From Nannocystis bainbridge (lineage in GTDB: Bacteria; Myxococcota_A; Polyangia; Nannocystales; Nannocystaceae): a stretch of 64,000 nt of DNA. The notes under the pieces are model-generated. The model was not told the origin of the DNA and searched no databases. It saw only the letters and a program-made list of their open reading frames with translations. Location: assembly GCF_028368995.1 (NCBI RefSeq), contig NZ_JAQNDL010000003.1, positions 2,542,001-2,606,000 of the forward strand. The letters are read 5' to 3'. The position numbers and the translations under genes are program-made. Within the stretch, counting starts at the first letter, position 1. Each line of letters starts with the position of its first letter. Of the stretch, positions 1-11,476 are shown in pieces.

Positions 1-2
1 CC

Positions 3-2021
3 GCCGCCAACGACGCCGTGCGCGCCCGCCTGGTCGCCCGCCTGCGCGCCCTCGGCCTCGAGCCCGAGGAGCAGCGCAGCTTCGCCTGCAGCGACGCCGG
101 CACCTGCGCCCCGGTGACCAATGTGATCGCCTGGCTCCCGGGACAGGTCGCCGGCCCGGCCCTGGCGATCACCTCGCACTACGACTCGGTCGGCGCCGGC
201 CCGGGCGCAGCGGATGACGGGCACGGGGTGGCGACGACGCTGGAGCTGCTGCGGATCTTGCTCCCGCTCCCGCGCCATCCGCCGCTGGTGGCGGTGTTCA
301 CCGACGGCGAGGAGGCCGGCCTGCTCGGCATGCGGGCCTTCGCCGAGCACCCCCGCGCCAGCGAGATCGGCGTCGTCCTCAACCTCGAGGCCCGCGGCAC
401 CACCGGCGCCGCCAGCATGTTCGAGACCAGCGACGGCAACAGCGCCCTGATCGCCGCGTTCGCCGGCGCCGGCGCCAGCGCCCTCTCACTGTCCTACGAG
501 ATCTACCGCCGCCTGCCCAACGACACCGATCTCACGGTCGTCAAGCAACACGGCCTTCAGGGCATGAACTTCGCGTTCATCGGCGGCGTGCTGCGCTACC
601 ACACCCCGCGCGACGACCTCGACCACCTCGACCTCGGCAGCGTGCAGCAGCAAGGCGACGCCGTCCTCGCCACCGCGCGCAACCTGCTGGCCGCCGAGCT
701 GCCGCCGCCCTCGCCCCACAACGCCCACTACGTCGACCTGCTCGGCCTCTTCTTGCTGCGCTGGCCCGCATGGGTCGACGTCCCGCTGGCCGCCGCCGCC
801 CTGCTCGCCCTGCTCCTCACCGCGTTTCGCCGCCGCCGCGAGCTGACCCCGCGCGCCGTCCTGCTGGCCCTCGCCGCCCCGTTCGTCGCCGTGCTCGCGG
901 CCGCCGTCGCCGCGACCGGCCTGCTGCGCGCCGCCGAGGCTCTCACCAACCCGCTCGGCCCCTGGCGCGCCTCCACCTCGCTCGCGCTGCTCGGCCTCGC
1001 CGCCGCCGCCGTCGCTGCCAGCCTCGCCGCCGCCCGCCCGCTGATCCGCCGCGCCGGCCCGCTCGCCCAGTCGCTCGTCACCTGGCTGCTGTGGACCGTG
1101 CTCGCCCTCGTCGTCGCCACCCAGGTCCCCGGCGCCGCGATCCTCCTGCTCGCGCCCGCCGTGCTCGCCGCGATCGCCCCTGCCTCTCGCCTCGCCCCGA
1201 TCGCCGCCGCCCTGCTCGCCGTCGCCGTGTGGGCCCCGCTCGGCCCGGCCCTCGTCGAAGCCCTCGGCCTCGACCCCGTGCTCGTCGGCGCGACCGTCGG
1301 CTGGCTCGTCACCGCCCTGCTCCCCACATGTCCCGAAGAACCTGGTGAAAAGACCCTGTCCCTATGGACATGGTCTTTCGCGCTGGTCGCCCTCCTCGCC
1401 GTCGGCGCCGCCGCCCTCGCCCCGCGCCACGACTTCGACCACCCGAGCAAGGCCAACCTCGTCCACCTCACCGACCTCGACCTCGGCCGCGCCTGGCACG
1501 TCGTCGACGCCCCGGCCGGCGTGCCCGGCCCGCTCGCCGACGCCCTCGCGTGGGACCAGCCGCGCCCGCTGCTGCCGTGGTCGAGCCGCCCCGTGCCCGC
1601 GGCCCCCGCGACCCTGCTGAGCGACGACGGCCCTCGCCTCGAACCGCGGGCTCCGGCCGCGAGCGATCTGCCGGGCCGCCTCGTCATGACCTTGCGGGCT
1701 CGCCCCGGCGCGCTCGGCTCCATGCTCGTCATCCCCGCCGGCGCCGTCGCCACCCTCCGCGTCGGCGGTCGCGTCCTCGAGCCGTCGCGGCTTCGACCTG
1801 GCCCTTCGGACACCCGCATCGTCACCGTGTTCGGCTCCGCGGCCGAGGGCGTCGAGGTCGTCGCAGACATCACCACCGCCGCCGCGTGGACCCTCGTCGA
1901 CATCGCCCCCGGGCTCGCGCCCGACGCCCCGAAGCACGCGCGCCCCGAGTGGGCCGTGCCCTATCAATGGGGTGACTGGATCGCCGCGCGTCGCAGCTTC
2001 ACACCGCCCACCGCGCAATGA
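3..2021 (+). CDS. M28-family zinc aminopeptidase with C-terminal membrane domain (5' end outside window)
   Basis: The frame is open to the left edge, so the true start lies upstream; the first visible possible start is GTG at 18. Counted from there, the M28 metal-binding pattern is clear: H54-x-D56, D66-D67, the catalytic pair E98-E99 in FTDGEEAGLLG, E124, and a late His in RYHTPRDDLDHLD near residue 195. After about residue 240 come seven or eight hydrophobic segments and then a soluble beta-rich tail, the layout of membrane-anchored M28 peptidases such as the ERMP1/Fxna type. It probably removes N-terminal residues from peptides outside the cytoplasmic membrane; the substrate is unknown. 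A copy of the dispersed palindrome lies in frame at 1356-1371. Confidence 0.85.
   Translation, partial: AANDAVRARLVARLRALGLEPEEQRSFACSDAGTCAPVTNVIAWLPGQVAGPALAITSHYDSVGAGPGAADDGHGVATTLELLRILLPLPRHPPLVAVFTDGEEAGLLGMRAFAEHPRASEIGVVLNLEARGTTGAASMFETSDGNSALIAAFAGAGASALSLSYEIYRRLPNDTDLTVVKQHGLQGMNFAFIGGVLRYHTPRDDLDHLDLGSVQQQGDAVLATARNLLAAELPPPSPHNAHYVDLLGLFLLRWPAWVDVPLAAAALLALLLTAFRRRRELTPRAVLLALAAPFVAVLAAAVAATGLLRAAEALTNPLGPWRASTSLALLGLAAAAVAASLAAARPLIRRAGPLAQSLVTWLLWTVLALVVATQVPGAAILLLAPAVLAAIAPASRLAPIAAALLAVAVWAPLGPALVEALGLDPVLVGATVGWLVTALLPTCPEEPGEKTLSLWTWSFALVALLAVGAAALAPRHDFDHPSKANLVHLTDLDLGRAWHVVDAPAGVPGPLADALAWDQPRPLLPWSSRPVPAAPATLLSDDGPRLEPRAPAASDLPGRLVMTLRARPGALGSMLVIPAGAVATLRVGGRVLEPSRLRPGPSDTRIVTVFGSAAEGVEVVADITTAAAWTLVDIAPGLAPDAPKHARPEWAVPYQWGDWIAARRSFTPPTAQ
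1356..1371. repeat. Dispersed palindrome copy (in gene)
   Basis: CTGTCC CTAT GGACAT, an imperfect palindrome with 6-base arms around 4 bases. It is one member of the family scattered through the window. Here it is translated in frame inside the membrane part of the M28 peptidase. A degenerate half copy (ACATGTCCCGAAG) lies 30 bases upstream. Confidence 0.6.
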
Positions 2022-2128
2022 TTCGCTGCGACCTTTCGCCCGCGGAAGGTCGCCCTGCGCTCTGGAGCGCGCGCTTGCTGGCCGTCGAGCGCCCATGGTA
2101 GCGTCGCCGCGCTGGAGGCTTGGAAGAC

Positions 2129-4810
<2,682 letters not shown>

Positions 4811-4824
4811 GCCGCAAAACCCGC

Positions 4825-4855
4825 TTCGGGGCGTGCAGCGATTACACGCCCCGAA
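4825..4855. terminator. Hairpin between convergent genes
   Basis: An 11-bp perfect stem (TTCGGGGCGTG / CACGCCCCGAA) with a 9-base loop, between the stops of the fibrinogen-like lipoprotein (+) and the HExxH lipoprotein (-). It has no T-run, but its place and strength suggest a bidirectional terminator. Confidence 0.6.
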
Positions 4856-4898
4856 CCAGAGAACGATCGCTCGGCCGCCTGAAGGTGGCCGCGCGGCT

Positions 4899-6227
4899 TT
4901 AAGGCTCCTTGATCACATCCCCCGGCGCTTCGGGGAGGCGCTTGAACCCAAACGCGACGGTCCCGGGTTCGTTCACCGGCGCGAGGAGCCGAAGCGAGTG
5001 CCGCCCGGGACGCAGCGTGGTCCACCGCGGAGTCCCGCCCTTCTGCGTCTCCATGAAGCCGGTCGAGCAAGCACCACACGGGAAGATCGACACGGCGGTG
5101 TTGGGTTGATCGAACTTCACGTGTATGTCCGGCACGAACGTGGCGAGCTGCTCGTCACCCGCCAGACGCAGCTCGTAGAAGCTCGTCTCATAGATGTCGA
5201 AGGTGAACTCGACGCTCATGCGCCCGTCGTAGGGGCCGATCGTGTCGGCACGCGAGCAGTCGATCTCGGACTCCATCTCGAAGTATTCACCGTTCCACGG
5301 GATCGCCGGCGCGTTGCACTCGCTCAGCAACGCGTCGAAATTACAATCGCTCCATGGATTTGTCAGATCCTGAAACTCAGCGACGCTCTCAGCCAGGGAC
5401 ACGCCCAAGCCGTCGTGAAAGTTTTGATCGATCTGCTCGATCGTCGCATCTGCCGCGACCTCCGAGTACAGGCGAATAAAATCGTCGATGCCATGCCGCC
5501 CGATGAGGTACCCGGCGAACTGTCCCACGACGGGATAGGCTCCGGAGAAGCCGGCCAATTCGCTGTGAGACAGCTCCAACAGATCGAAGATCTCGATATC
5601 GTGTTTGGCATCCTCACGGAACAGTCGACCATCATAGCCTTCGAAGGCAACGGCAGCTCCCTCGGTGAAGAACGGTCGCGGGTGCCTGTCCTTGATCCTG
5701 TAGGTGATATTGTGAATCAGTTCATGGTTCAGCGGCGCCATCGTGGATGCCGACCTGCCGCCGCCCTGCGCACACCCCGACACGTCGGGAATGCTGCAGT
5801 GCTCTTTCAGCGTCTCCGAATCCTTCACCCAGGTGTATCGAATGCGGTCATCTCCGACCGGCGCCTGGACCCCGAAGCGCATGGAAGCTTGCGAGATGAA
5901 GCTGTCCATGTGCTGCATCGTCCCGCCGCACAGTTCGAGCCCCTCGTCGGCGATCACCACGACATGCTCGCCCTCGTAGGAGGGCTGCTCTTGCTCGCCC
6001 GTGCTCGGCTCGGGCCCCTCTGTCGACGGCATGTCGTTGCTCGTCGTCGACTCCGTCCACCCCGCCTCACTCGTGAGAGCTTCCGAGGTCCCCGAGGTGC
6101 TCGACGCGCTCGAGCTCGTCGTGAGAATTTCAGAGCCCGTGGTGCTCTGTTGCGCGACTTCCTCGCCGGCGCAATGCGCCCCGGCGATGCAAACGGCGAC
6201 CATCCGGACCGAGACAGAGATACGCAT
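4899..6227 (-). CDS. Putative HExxH (gluzincin-like) metallopeptidase lipoprotein
   Basis: 442 residues. ATG 6227 is preceded by GGAG at proper spacing; an upstream extension of the frame is in unlikely sequence. The N-terminus is a short hydrophobic stretch with Cys at 13 and 19 (a poor lipobox), then a Ser/Thr/Glu linker to about residue 80. HELIH at 168-172 is an HExxH zinc motif, and E189 in FFTEGAA sits where gluzincins place the third ligand, so a secreted peptidase is likely. The C-terminal third (about 300-442) looks like a beta-sandwich with paired Cys (CGAC). No close family is recognised. AT content is somewhat higher than in neighbouring genes. Confidence 0.7.
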   Translation of the reverse strand: MRISVSVRMVAVCIAGAHCAGEEVAQQSTTGSEILTTSSSASSTSGTSEALTSEAGWTESTTSNDMPSTEGPEPSTGEQEQPSYEGEHVVVIADEGLELCGGTMQHMDSFISQASMRFGVQAPVGDDRIRYTWVKDSETLKEHCSIPDVSGCAQGGGRSASTMAPLNHELIHNITYRIKDRHPRPFFTEGAAVAFEGYDGRLFREDAKHDIEIFDLLELSHSELAGFSGAYPVVGQFAGYLIGRHGIDDFIRLYSEVAADATIEQIDQNFHDGLGVSLAESVAEFQDLTNPWSDCNFDALLSECNAPAIPWNGEYFEMESEIDCSRADTIGPYDGRMSVEFTFDIYETSFYELRLAGDEQLATFVPDIHVKFDQPNTAVSIFPCGACSTGFMETQKGGTPRWTTLRPGRHSLRLLAPVNEPGTVAFGFKRLPEAPGDVIKEP

Positions 6228-6334
6228 CGAGCTCCAGTAGAGTGCGTAATTCCGGGCGCCGTCAACGTCCTCGTCGCACGATCGCGACACCTTCAAGCCC
6301 TGAAACTCGCAGCCCCTTTGAACAGCCCGCGAGG

Positions 6335-7873
6335 TCAGCTCTCCGAACCGGGATCCTCGCCCCGTCGCCGCAGCGCCAGCGCCCCCGCGGCCGCGAGCAA
6401 CGCCCCGGCCCCCGACCCCCCGTCCGCCGTGCAGCCGCATCCGCCGTCGTCGTCCAGCACCCCCCCGCCGCCCGAGTCGGTCGCCTCCGCGTCGGTGCTC
6501 GCGGCCGTCGTGCTCACGCCCGTCGTGCTCACCGCCCCGCTCGTCGGCGCCGCCCCGGTGTCCGAGCTGCCGCCCGACTCCGTCTCCCCGCCGGTCGTCT
6601 CCGGCAGCGGCTCGAACTCGGGGAACGGCCCGCGGATCGCCACCGTCAGGTGGTCGAACATGAGGTTGACGAACATCGTCTTGCCGTCGGGCGAAAAACA
6701 CACCCCGGCGAATTCGCTGTCACTCTTGGCATTGCGGGCAAAGTCGAACACATGCCCCTTGGCGTCGAGCCCACGCACGTAGTTGTCGCCGTTGCCGTCC
6801 TCCGCCATGAACAGCTCGCCCCACGGCGCGACGGTGATGTTGTCCGGATGGTCGAGCACCTCGAGGTCCTCCGAGCGCGCCACCAGCTCGAGCGTCCCCC
6901 CGTCGGGCCCGTCGACCAGTTTGAAGATCTGACCGCCGCCGACCGGCCCCCCGTTCGTCGAGCACACATAGACCGCGCCCTGCCAGTAGACGATGCCCTC
7001 GCCGCGCTTGACCACCGCCGCGCCCTTCGCCTGCGCCTTGGCCCGCACGCTGTCGTCGTTCGGCGTCGGCTCGTCGACATCGACCCACGCGATCGCCACC
7101 ACCTGGCCGACCTCCATGTCCGTCGTCGCGAATCGATCGACCTCGACCGCTCGCAGCGCCTGCAGCTTGCCGGTGAACGGGTCGGCCTTGTCGTCCGGCA
7201 CGAACCGATAGAGGCAGCTGTCGCCGCGATCTTCGGTGAGGTAGGCGACGAACGTGCGCGGATCGATGCAGGCGGCCTCGTGCCTGTACCGCCCATAACC
7301 GGCGATCTGTCGCGGCGGCTGCACGCTCGTCGCCTCCGTCGAGCACAGGTAGGTGTAGCCGTGCTTGCCGTCGACGGTCTCCTCGCACGACAGCCAACCC
7401 CACGGGCTCATGCCACCGGCACAATTACGCAGGGTGCCGAACAACACCAGGTTGCTCGACTTCAGCTCGAGCGTGTCGTTGTCGATCACGAGCCGCGTGA
7501 CCCCGCCCGACGCCCCCGGGTTGTAAGCCTCCGGCGGCACCGGCTGCTCGGGGTAGAGCGGCGTGTGCAAGATGTCGAGCACGCCGAGCTCATGGTTGCG
7601 CATGAGGATGATGGTGCCGTCCGGCCCGGGGAACGCACCCATGGCGTCGGGGAGCCCAGGAGAGCGATAGCCGTCACTCAGCGGATCGAACAACCGAGTC
7701 AAAATTTTATAGGAGAAGCCGGGCGGCAGATCGAGGATGCCGTCCGGGTCGGACACCAGGTCGCCGTATTTCGCAGCCCGGGCGATGCGGTGATAGGTGA
7801 ACGTGAATGGCAGCGCCGCCGAGCCCGCGATCGCCGCCCCGCCGCGCAACAGCCCCCGCCTGCCGAACTTCAT
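6335..7873 (-). CDS. PhoX/DUF839-family protein with Tat signal and MYXO-CTERM-like tail
   Basis: 512 residues. It starts with a twin-Arg signal (MKFGRRGLLRGG) and continues as a DUF839/PhoX beta-propeller: LPPGFSYKIL, LMRNHELG, CAGGMSPWGWLSCEET and MAEDGNGDNY match the conserved acidic, Cys and His patches that bind metal in PhoX alkaline phosphatases. After a Thr/Ser-rich linker the last 45 residues hold GGCGCT, a hydrophobic segment and an Arg-rich end, the MYXO-CTERM arrangement for surface sorting in Myxococcota. Probably an exported, cell-surface phosphatase-like enzyme; phosphatase activity itself is inferred. It lies 107 bp upstream of the HExxH lipoprotein on the same strand. Confidence 0.8.
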   Translation of the reverse strand: MKFGRRGLLRGGAAIAGSAALPFTFTYHRIARAAKYGDLVSDPDGILDLPPGFSYKILTRLFDPLSDGYRSPGLPDAMGAFPGPDGTIILMRNHELGVLDILHTPLYPEQPVPPEAYNPGASGGVTRLVIDNDTLELKSSNLVLFGTLRNCAGGMSPWGWLSCEETVDGKHGYTYLCSTEATSVQPPRQIAGYGRYRHEAACIDPRTFVAYLTEDRGDSCLYRFVPDDKADPFTGKLQALRAVEVDRFATTDMEVGQVVAIAWVDVDEPTPNDDSVRAKAQAKGAAVVKRGEGIVYWQGAVYVCSTNGGPVGGGQIFKLVDGPDGGTLELVARSEDLEVLDHPDNITVAPWGELFMAEDGNGDNYVRGLDAKGHVFDFARNAKSDSEFAGVCFSPDGKTMFVNLMFDHLTVAIRGPFPEFEPLPETTGGETESGGSSDTGAAPTSGAVSTTGVSTTAASTDAEATDSGGGGVLDDDGGCGCTADGGSGAGALLAAAGALALRRRGEDPGSES

Positions 7874-8050
7874 GCACGCCCATGATCGCCAGCTCCAGCC
7901 CCCTCTTCAAGCCCGGCACCGTGACGATCATCACCGCCGCCGCGGCCGGGCTCGCTCCCATACCTGACCTTTGCGACAGCCTCGTCGGCCGGCTTCGCCA
8001 CCTGTCCCTTGCGACATCCGGCGCCGCCCCCCGCCTCGTGCGGGCGGTGC

Positions 8051-8056
8051 TATAGT
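8051..8056 (+). promoter_or_regulatory. -10 element TATAGT, possible leaderless start
   Basis: TATAGT ends 9 bases before the TTG at 8066. Transcription would begin at or beside the start codon. The same spacing recurs before other genes in this window (44768, 51202, 56781). No good -35 is visible. Confidence 0.45.
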
Positions 8057-8065
8057 CGCGCCCGT

Positions 8066-8539
8066 TTGCCGCCTCTCGGCCGCACCAGCCTCCTCGGCAC
8101 GCTGCTCGCCTACGCCGGCCTCACCCTCGGCGTCTGCATCCTCTCGCGCGCGTCGGCCTGCGCGGGCGCGCCCCAGCCCGCCAGCCACGGCACCGCCGCC
8201 GAGGAGACCGCCCTGTGGGCCTTCTTCGGACCTGTCGCTCCGGGCATGTCGCTCGGGACATGGTCCATCGTACATGTCACTCCGCCGCGCGGCGGCTCGG
8301 TGATCTTCACCCTGCGCGCCGCCGGCCTCCCCGACCTCGAGCTCGCCGTCACCCGCCTCGTGCCCGACGGCCCGCGCCCGCTGGCCCGCACCGCTCACCT
8401 GGCGCTGTACCTCGCCCGACCTGACCCTTCGGACAGCCCTACCCCATCCGCGACCCTCGCCGCCGCCACCGCCCTCGCCGAGGCCTTCACCGCCCGCGAG
8501 GCCGCCATGTCCCCGCCGCTCGCGCCCCTCACCCCCTGA
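8066..8539 (+). CDS. Hypothetical secreted or membrane-anchored small protein
   Basis: 157 residues from TTG 8066; the frame extends upstream to 8009, but that part is Arg/Pro/Cys-rich and the TATAGT element lies inside it. A hydrophobic N-terminal segment (LLGTLLAYAGLTLGVCIL) could be a signal anchor, followed by a region with a predicted beta pattern (WSIVHVTPPRGGSVIFTL). No family recognised. Copies of the dispersed palindrome at about 8229-8275 and 8412-8432 are translated within it, so part of its length may be repeat-derived. Moderate confidence that it is a real gene. Confidence 0.45.
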   Translation: MPPLGRTSLLGTLLAYAGLTLGVCILSRASACAGAPQPASHGTAAEETALWAFFGPVAPGMSLGTWSIVHVTPPRGGSVIFTLRAAGLPDLELAVTRLVPDGPRPLARTAHLALYLARPDPSDSPTPSATLAAATALAEAFTAREAAMSPPLAPLTP

Positions 8540-8565
8540 ACGAGCGGCCAGCTCGCTCTTACAAC

Positions 8566-8581
8566 CTGTCTCTTCGGACAT
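8566..8581. repeat. Dispersed palindrome copy (intergenic)
   Basis: CTGTCT CTTC GGACAT, just after the stop of the small gene at 8539; one arm position is a T-G pair. Confidence 0.5.
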
Positions 8582-8610
8582 CCTATCCGGCACCTCAGCC
8601 AGCCCCTCCG

Positions 8611-8757
8611 CCTCTCTCTTCCACATCCTCGACTGGCCCTCTCCGCTCACCGAACCACGCCCTGTCCGCTCGACCAGCATCGCCCCTCTCGTCCACATCC
8701 TCGACCATCGCTCACCGCTCCTCGAACCACCGCCTGACCCATCGGCCAGCCTCGCCC
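8611..8757. repeat. Two-copy direct repeat of about 73 bp
   Basis: The stretch 8611-8684 and the stretch 8685-8757 align over nearly their whole length, sharing CCACATCCTCGAC, then CTCACCG, CGAACCAC and CCAGC. The 231-bp gap between the small gene and the GT-C gene is therefore mostly repeat. No gene is seen here. Confidence 0.6.
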
Positions 8758-8770
8758 GCCCTCCCCGCGC

Positions 8771-10426
8771 ATGAAGTCCTCCGCTCGCCTCGCCGCGCCC
8801 GCGCTGCTCGTCGGTCTCGCCGCCGTGCACCTCGCGCTCGCGTGGCCCGGCGCTGGCGAGCGCGGCGTCATCGCCGAGGAGATCACGCCCTACCTGGCGC
8901 GTCACCCCGTCGTGCTCGCCAGCGCCGACGGCGGCGGCGTCCGCCTGCTCCCGCCGCACGATCGACCCGAACATCGCGGCTGGGTCTCGACCGCGCAATG
9001 GCCCAACCTCGCCTACGTCGGTGACAGCCGCACCTGGCCGCTGCTTATTAAAGGCCACCAGAGCGCCCTCGGCACCTGGTATGGCATCGCCGCCGCGCCC
9101 GTCCTCGGCGACGGCATCGCTGGCGTCCGCCGCAGCTCCGTCCTCCTCGGCCTCGCCCTCGTCGGCCTCGTGTTCGCGCTGGCCCGTCGCCTCGGTCTCG
9201 GCCTCGCGCTCGCCAGCGCCGCCGCGCTCGCGTGCGTGCTCTCGCCGGGCCTCCTGTTCTTCGCCCGCACCGGCTACGGCTTCGAGCTCGCCAGCCGCGT
9301 CGCCATGCTCGCCGCGCTCGTCATCGCCGCGCGTCCGCTCACCACCGCGCGCAGCCTCGCGCTCGGCCTCGTCCTCGCCGCCGCGATCCTCTGCCGCGCC
9401 ACCATCGCCGTCACCCTGGTGCCCGCGCTGCTGCTCCTGCTGGTCGCCCGCGGCAATTCCGTGCGCCGCCCCGCGCTCGCCCTCGGCCTCGGCGCTGCCA
9501 TCCCGCTGCTGTTCGCGCTCGTCGTCCAGCTCGCGATCCCGCTGCACGAGGGCACCGCTCCCGCGGCCAAGCTACCGCTCGCCGACCTGGCCCATAGGAC
9601 AGCCGCCGCCCCGGCCACCCTCGCCGCCCAGCTGGCGTGGATCGCCGATCCCAACACGATCCTCCTGCCGCTCGTCGCCGACCTCGCGCGCTCGCCCCTC
9701 CTCGGCCTGGTCTTTGGGACAGCCGTCCTCGCGCTCGCCCTGGCTCGCTGGTGGCGCGCTCGCGCCGGCGACGGCGAATGCATGTTCGTCGCCGCGATCC
9801 TCGGCAACGCCCTGTGCGGCGCCTGGCTGTACGGCGACCCGCAGCAGTTCCAGCTCGGCATGGCCCTGGAGCCCCTGTTCGTGCTCGCCGTCGCCCACCA
9901 ACTGCACTCCCTGCGCTCGCCGCGGATCGCCGCGCTCGCGATCGCCGCCCTGCTGGCCGCCCGCGCCTGGCAATGCGGCGTCCTCCTGGCCGCCGAGCGC
10001 ACCGTCGGCAACCCCATGCTCAGCGGCGCCGCCCAGCGCCAATTGACCGCCGCGCTCCTGGGCCACCACCCCGGCCCCGGCGACATCGTCACCACCACCT
10101 ACAATCACGTCGGCATGCTCGAGGCCTGGGCCCCGCAATCACCACACCCGCCGATTCACGCCTATCGCGCGCTCCGCCGCGGCCGCGACGACGCCGCGGC
10201 GATCTCCGCCTGGACGGCGATCCTCCGCGCCTATCCGGCCCGCTTCATCGTGGTGTCCACCGGCCCCAATCTCTTCGACGGCCCCTTCACCGACAACGCC
10301 GCCACCGAGCGCGCCCTCCACTCCGCCCTGCCCGCCGCGGCCCGGCGAATCGTCGCCCGCCGCGAGTTCGCCTGCGAATCTGGCCGCCCCTGCCTCGCAT
10401 TGCTCGAGCTCTCGCCGCCGCCGTGA
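8771..10426 (+). CDS. GT-C-type membrane glycosyltransferase-like protein
   Basis: 551 residues with about ten hydrophobic segments. The first periplasmic loop has the acidic start typical of the PMT/ArnT (GT39/GT83) fold (VIAEEITPYLARHPV), and the segment EDxx-like plus WPNLAYVGDSRTWPLLIKGHQSALGTW resembles substrate-side loops of these proteins. The C-terminal about 120 residues are soluble and extracytoplasmic. Such proteins use polyprenyl-phosphate sugars as donors; donor and acceptor cannot be named. Copies of the dispersed palindrome are translated at about 9587 and 9706. Related GT-C-like proteins lie at 57.8-63.2 kb. Confidence 0.65.
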   Translation: MKSSARLAAPALLVGLAAVHLALAWPGAGERGVIAEEITPYLARHPVVLASADGGGVRLLPPHDRPEHRGWVSTAQWPNLAYVGDSRTWPLLIKGHQSALGTWYGIAAAPVLGDGIAGVRRSSVLLGLALVGLVFALARRLGLGLALASAAALACVLSPGLLFFARTGYGFELASRVAMLAALVIAARPLTTARSLALGLVLAAAILCRATIAVTLVPALLLLLVARGNSVRRPALALGLGAAIPLLFALVVQLAIPLHEGTAPAAKLPLADLAHRTAAAPATLAAQLAWIADPNTILLPLVADLARSPLLGLVFGTAVLALALARWWRARAGDGECMFVAAILGNALCGAWLYGDPQQFQLGMALEPLFVLAVAHQLHSLRSPRIAALAIAALLAARAWQCGVLLAAERTVGNPMLSGAAQRQLTAALLGHHPGPGDIVTTTYNHVGMLEAWAPQSPHPPIHAYRALRRGRDDAAAISAWTAILRAYPARFIVVSTGPNLFDGPFTDNAATERALHSALPAAARRIVARREFACESGRPCLALLELSPPP

Positions 10427-10513
10427 TTGTGCGTAGCCCGCACTCGCATTCGTGACTCGGCGCGAATCGTCGGTCCACGCATGCAGAAGGGGCGGCTTCG
10501 CGCAGCTTTTTAT

Positions 10514-10543
10514 TTGACTGCGGGCGCGCCCTCGCGCTTTGAT
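10514..10543 (+). promoter_or_regulatory. Sigma-70-like promoter for lipase-like gene
   Basis: TTGACT at 10514-10519 and TTTGAT at 10538-10543 are separated by 18 bases, 24 bases before ATG 10567. The stretch is AT-rich against its surroundings. Proposed from spacing alone. Confidence 0.35.
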
Positions 10544-10566
10544 GCGCACTGGAGTGTCTTTTTCTC

Positions 10567-11430
10567 ATGCGTAGCAGCGTGCTGTCGTCTCTGGCCTGTA
10601 TGGCCGTCCTCGCCCTCCCCGGCCTCGCGCACGCCAACGTCGGCGTCGCCTTCGTCCACGGCACTGGCAAGCAGACCAATGCCCTGGCCGACTATTGGAC
10701 GGCCCCGTTCGTCGATTCCGTGCGCCAGGGGCTGCCCAACCCCAGCAATTACGTCGTCATCAATTGCGACTTTGAACAGTACATGTTCGATCCGGAGGCT
10801 GCTGGCTGCCTCGCCGGTCAGCTCACCAGCTTCATCAACACCAAGAAGATCACCTCGATGGTGGTGATCACCCATTCCAACGGCGGCAACGTGATCCGGT
10901 GGATCCTCTCCAACCCCACCTACGATAGTCGCTACCCCAAGATCATCAACACCATCCGGTGGGTCGACGCCCTCGCGCCCTCGAGCCTCGGCACCCCGCT
11001 GGCCGACGCCGTCACCGCCGGCAACAGCTTCGAGAAGTCGCTCGGCTGGCTGCTCGGCTACAAGAGCGAGGCCGTGACCATGCAGCAGACCAGCCACATG
11101 GCCTTCTACAACAGCAACTACCTCTACGGCACCGCCGGCCGGCCCGCGCTCCCGCGCGAGCTGTGGTCCATCGTCGGCACCGACGTCGACTCCTCGCCCC
11201 TCGACAACGACTCCTACTGCGGCGGCTACTCGCTCAACGTCGGCCTCGAGACCACCCAGAACTGGCTCGACGCCTGCTCCGACGGCTTCCTCGAGTGCAG
11301 CTCGCAGGCCGGCGCCGGCTACGTGTGGTTCTACGACACTGAATTCGCGATCGGCGGCGAACCGCTGAGCCACGCCCAGAGCCGTCGCAATTGCTTCGGC
11401 CTCGACGTCGTCCTGCGCAACGACGTCTGA
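10567..11430 (+). CDS. Secreted alpha/beta-hydrolase (lipase-like)
   Basis: 287 residues with a Sec signal peptide ending in LAHA-N. The mature protein starts with VGVAFVHGTGKQTN, an oxyanion-type HG motif. Then VVITHSNGGNVIRWIL carries the nucleophile elbow (G/T-H-S-N-G), so an esterase or lipase fold is likely. Several Cys residues late in the protein (CGGY, DACSDGFLECSS) may form disulfides. The acid and His of the triad are not certain; the late SHAQSRRNCFGL His is a candidate. It probably acts outside the cell, as expected for a predatory bacterium. The next gene follows after 46 bp and is probably co-transcribed. Confidence 0.7.
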   Translation: MRSSVLSSLACMAVLALPGLAHANVGVAFVHGTGKQTNALADYWTAPFVDSVRQGLPNPSNYVVINCDFEQYMFDPEAAGCLAGQLTSFINTKKITSMVVITHSNGGNVIRWILSNPTYDSRYPKIINTIRWVDALAPSSLGTPLADAVTAGNSFEKSLGWLLGYKSEAVTMQQTSHMAFYNSNYLYGTAGRPALPRELWSIVGTDVDSSPLDNDSYCGGYSLNVGLETTQNWLDACSDGFLECSSQAGAGYVWFYDTEFAIGGEPLSHAQSRRNCFGLDVVLRNDV

Positions 11431-11476
11431 TCTGTCTTCTCCTTCGCCGCCCGCTCCTTCACGAGGATCTTCCGTC

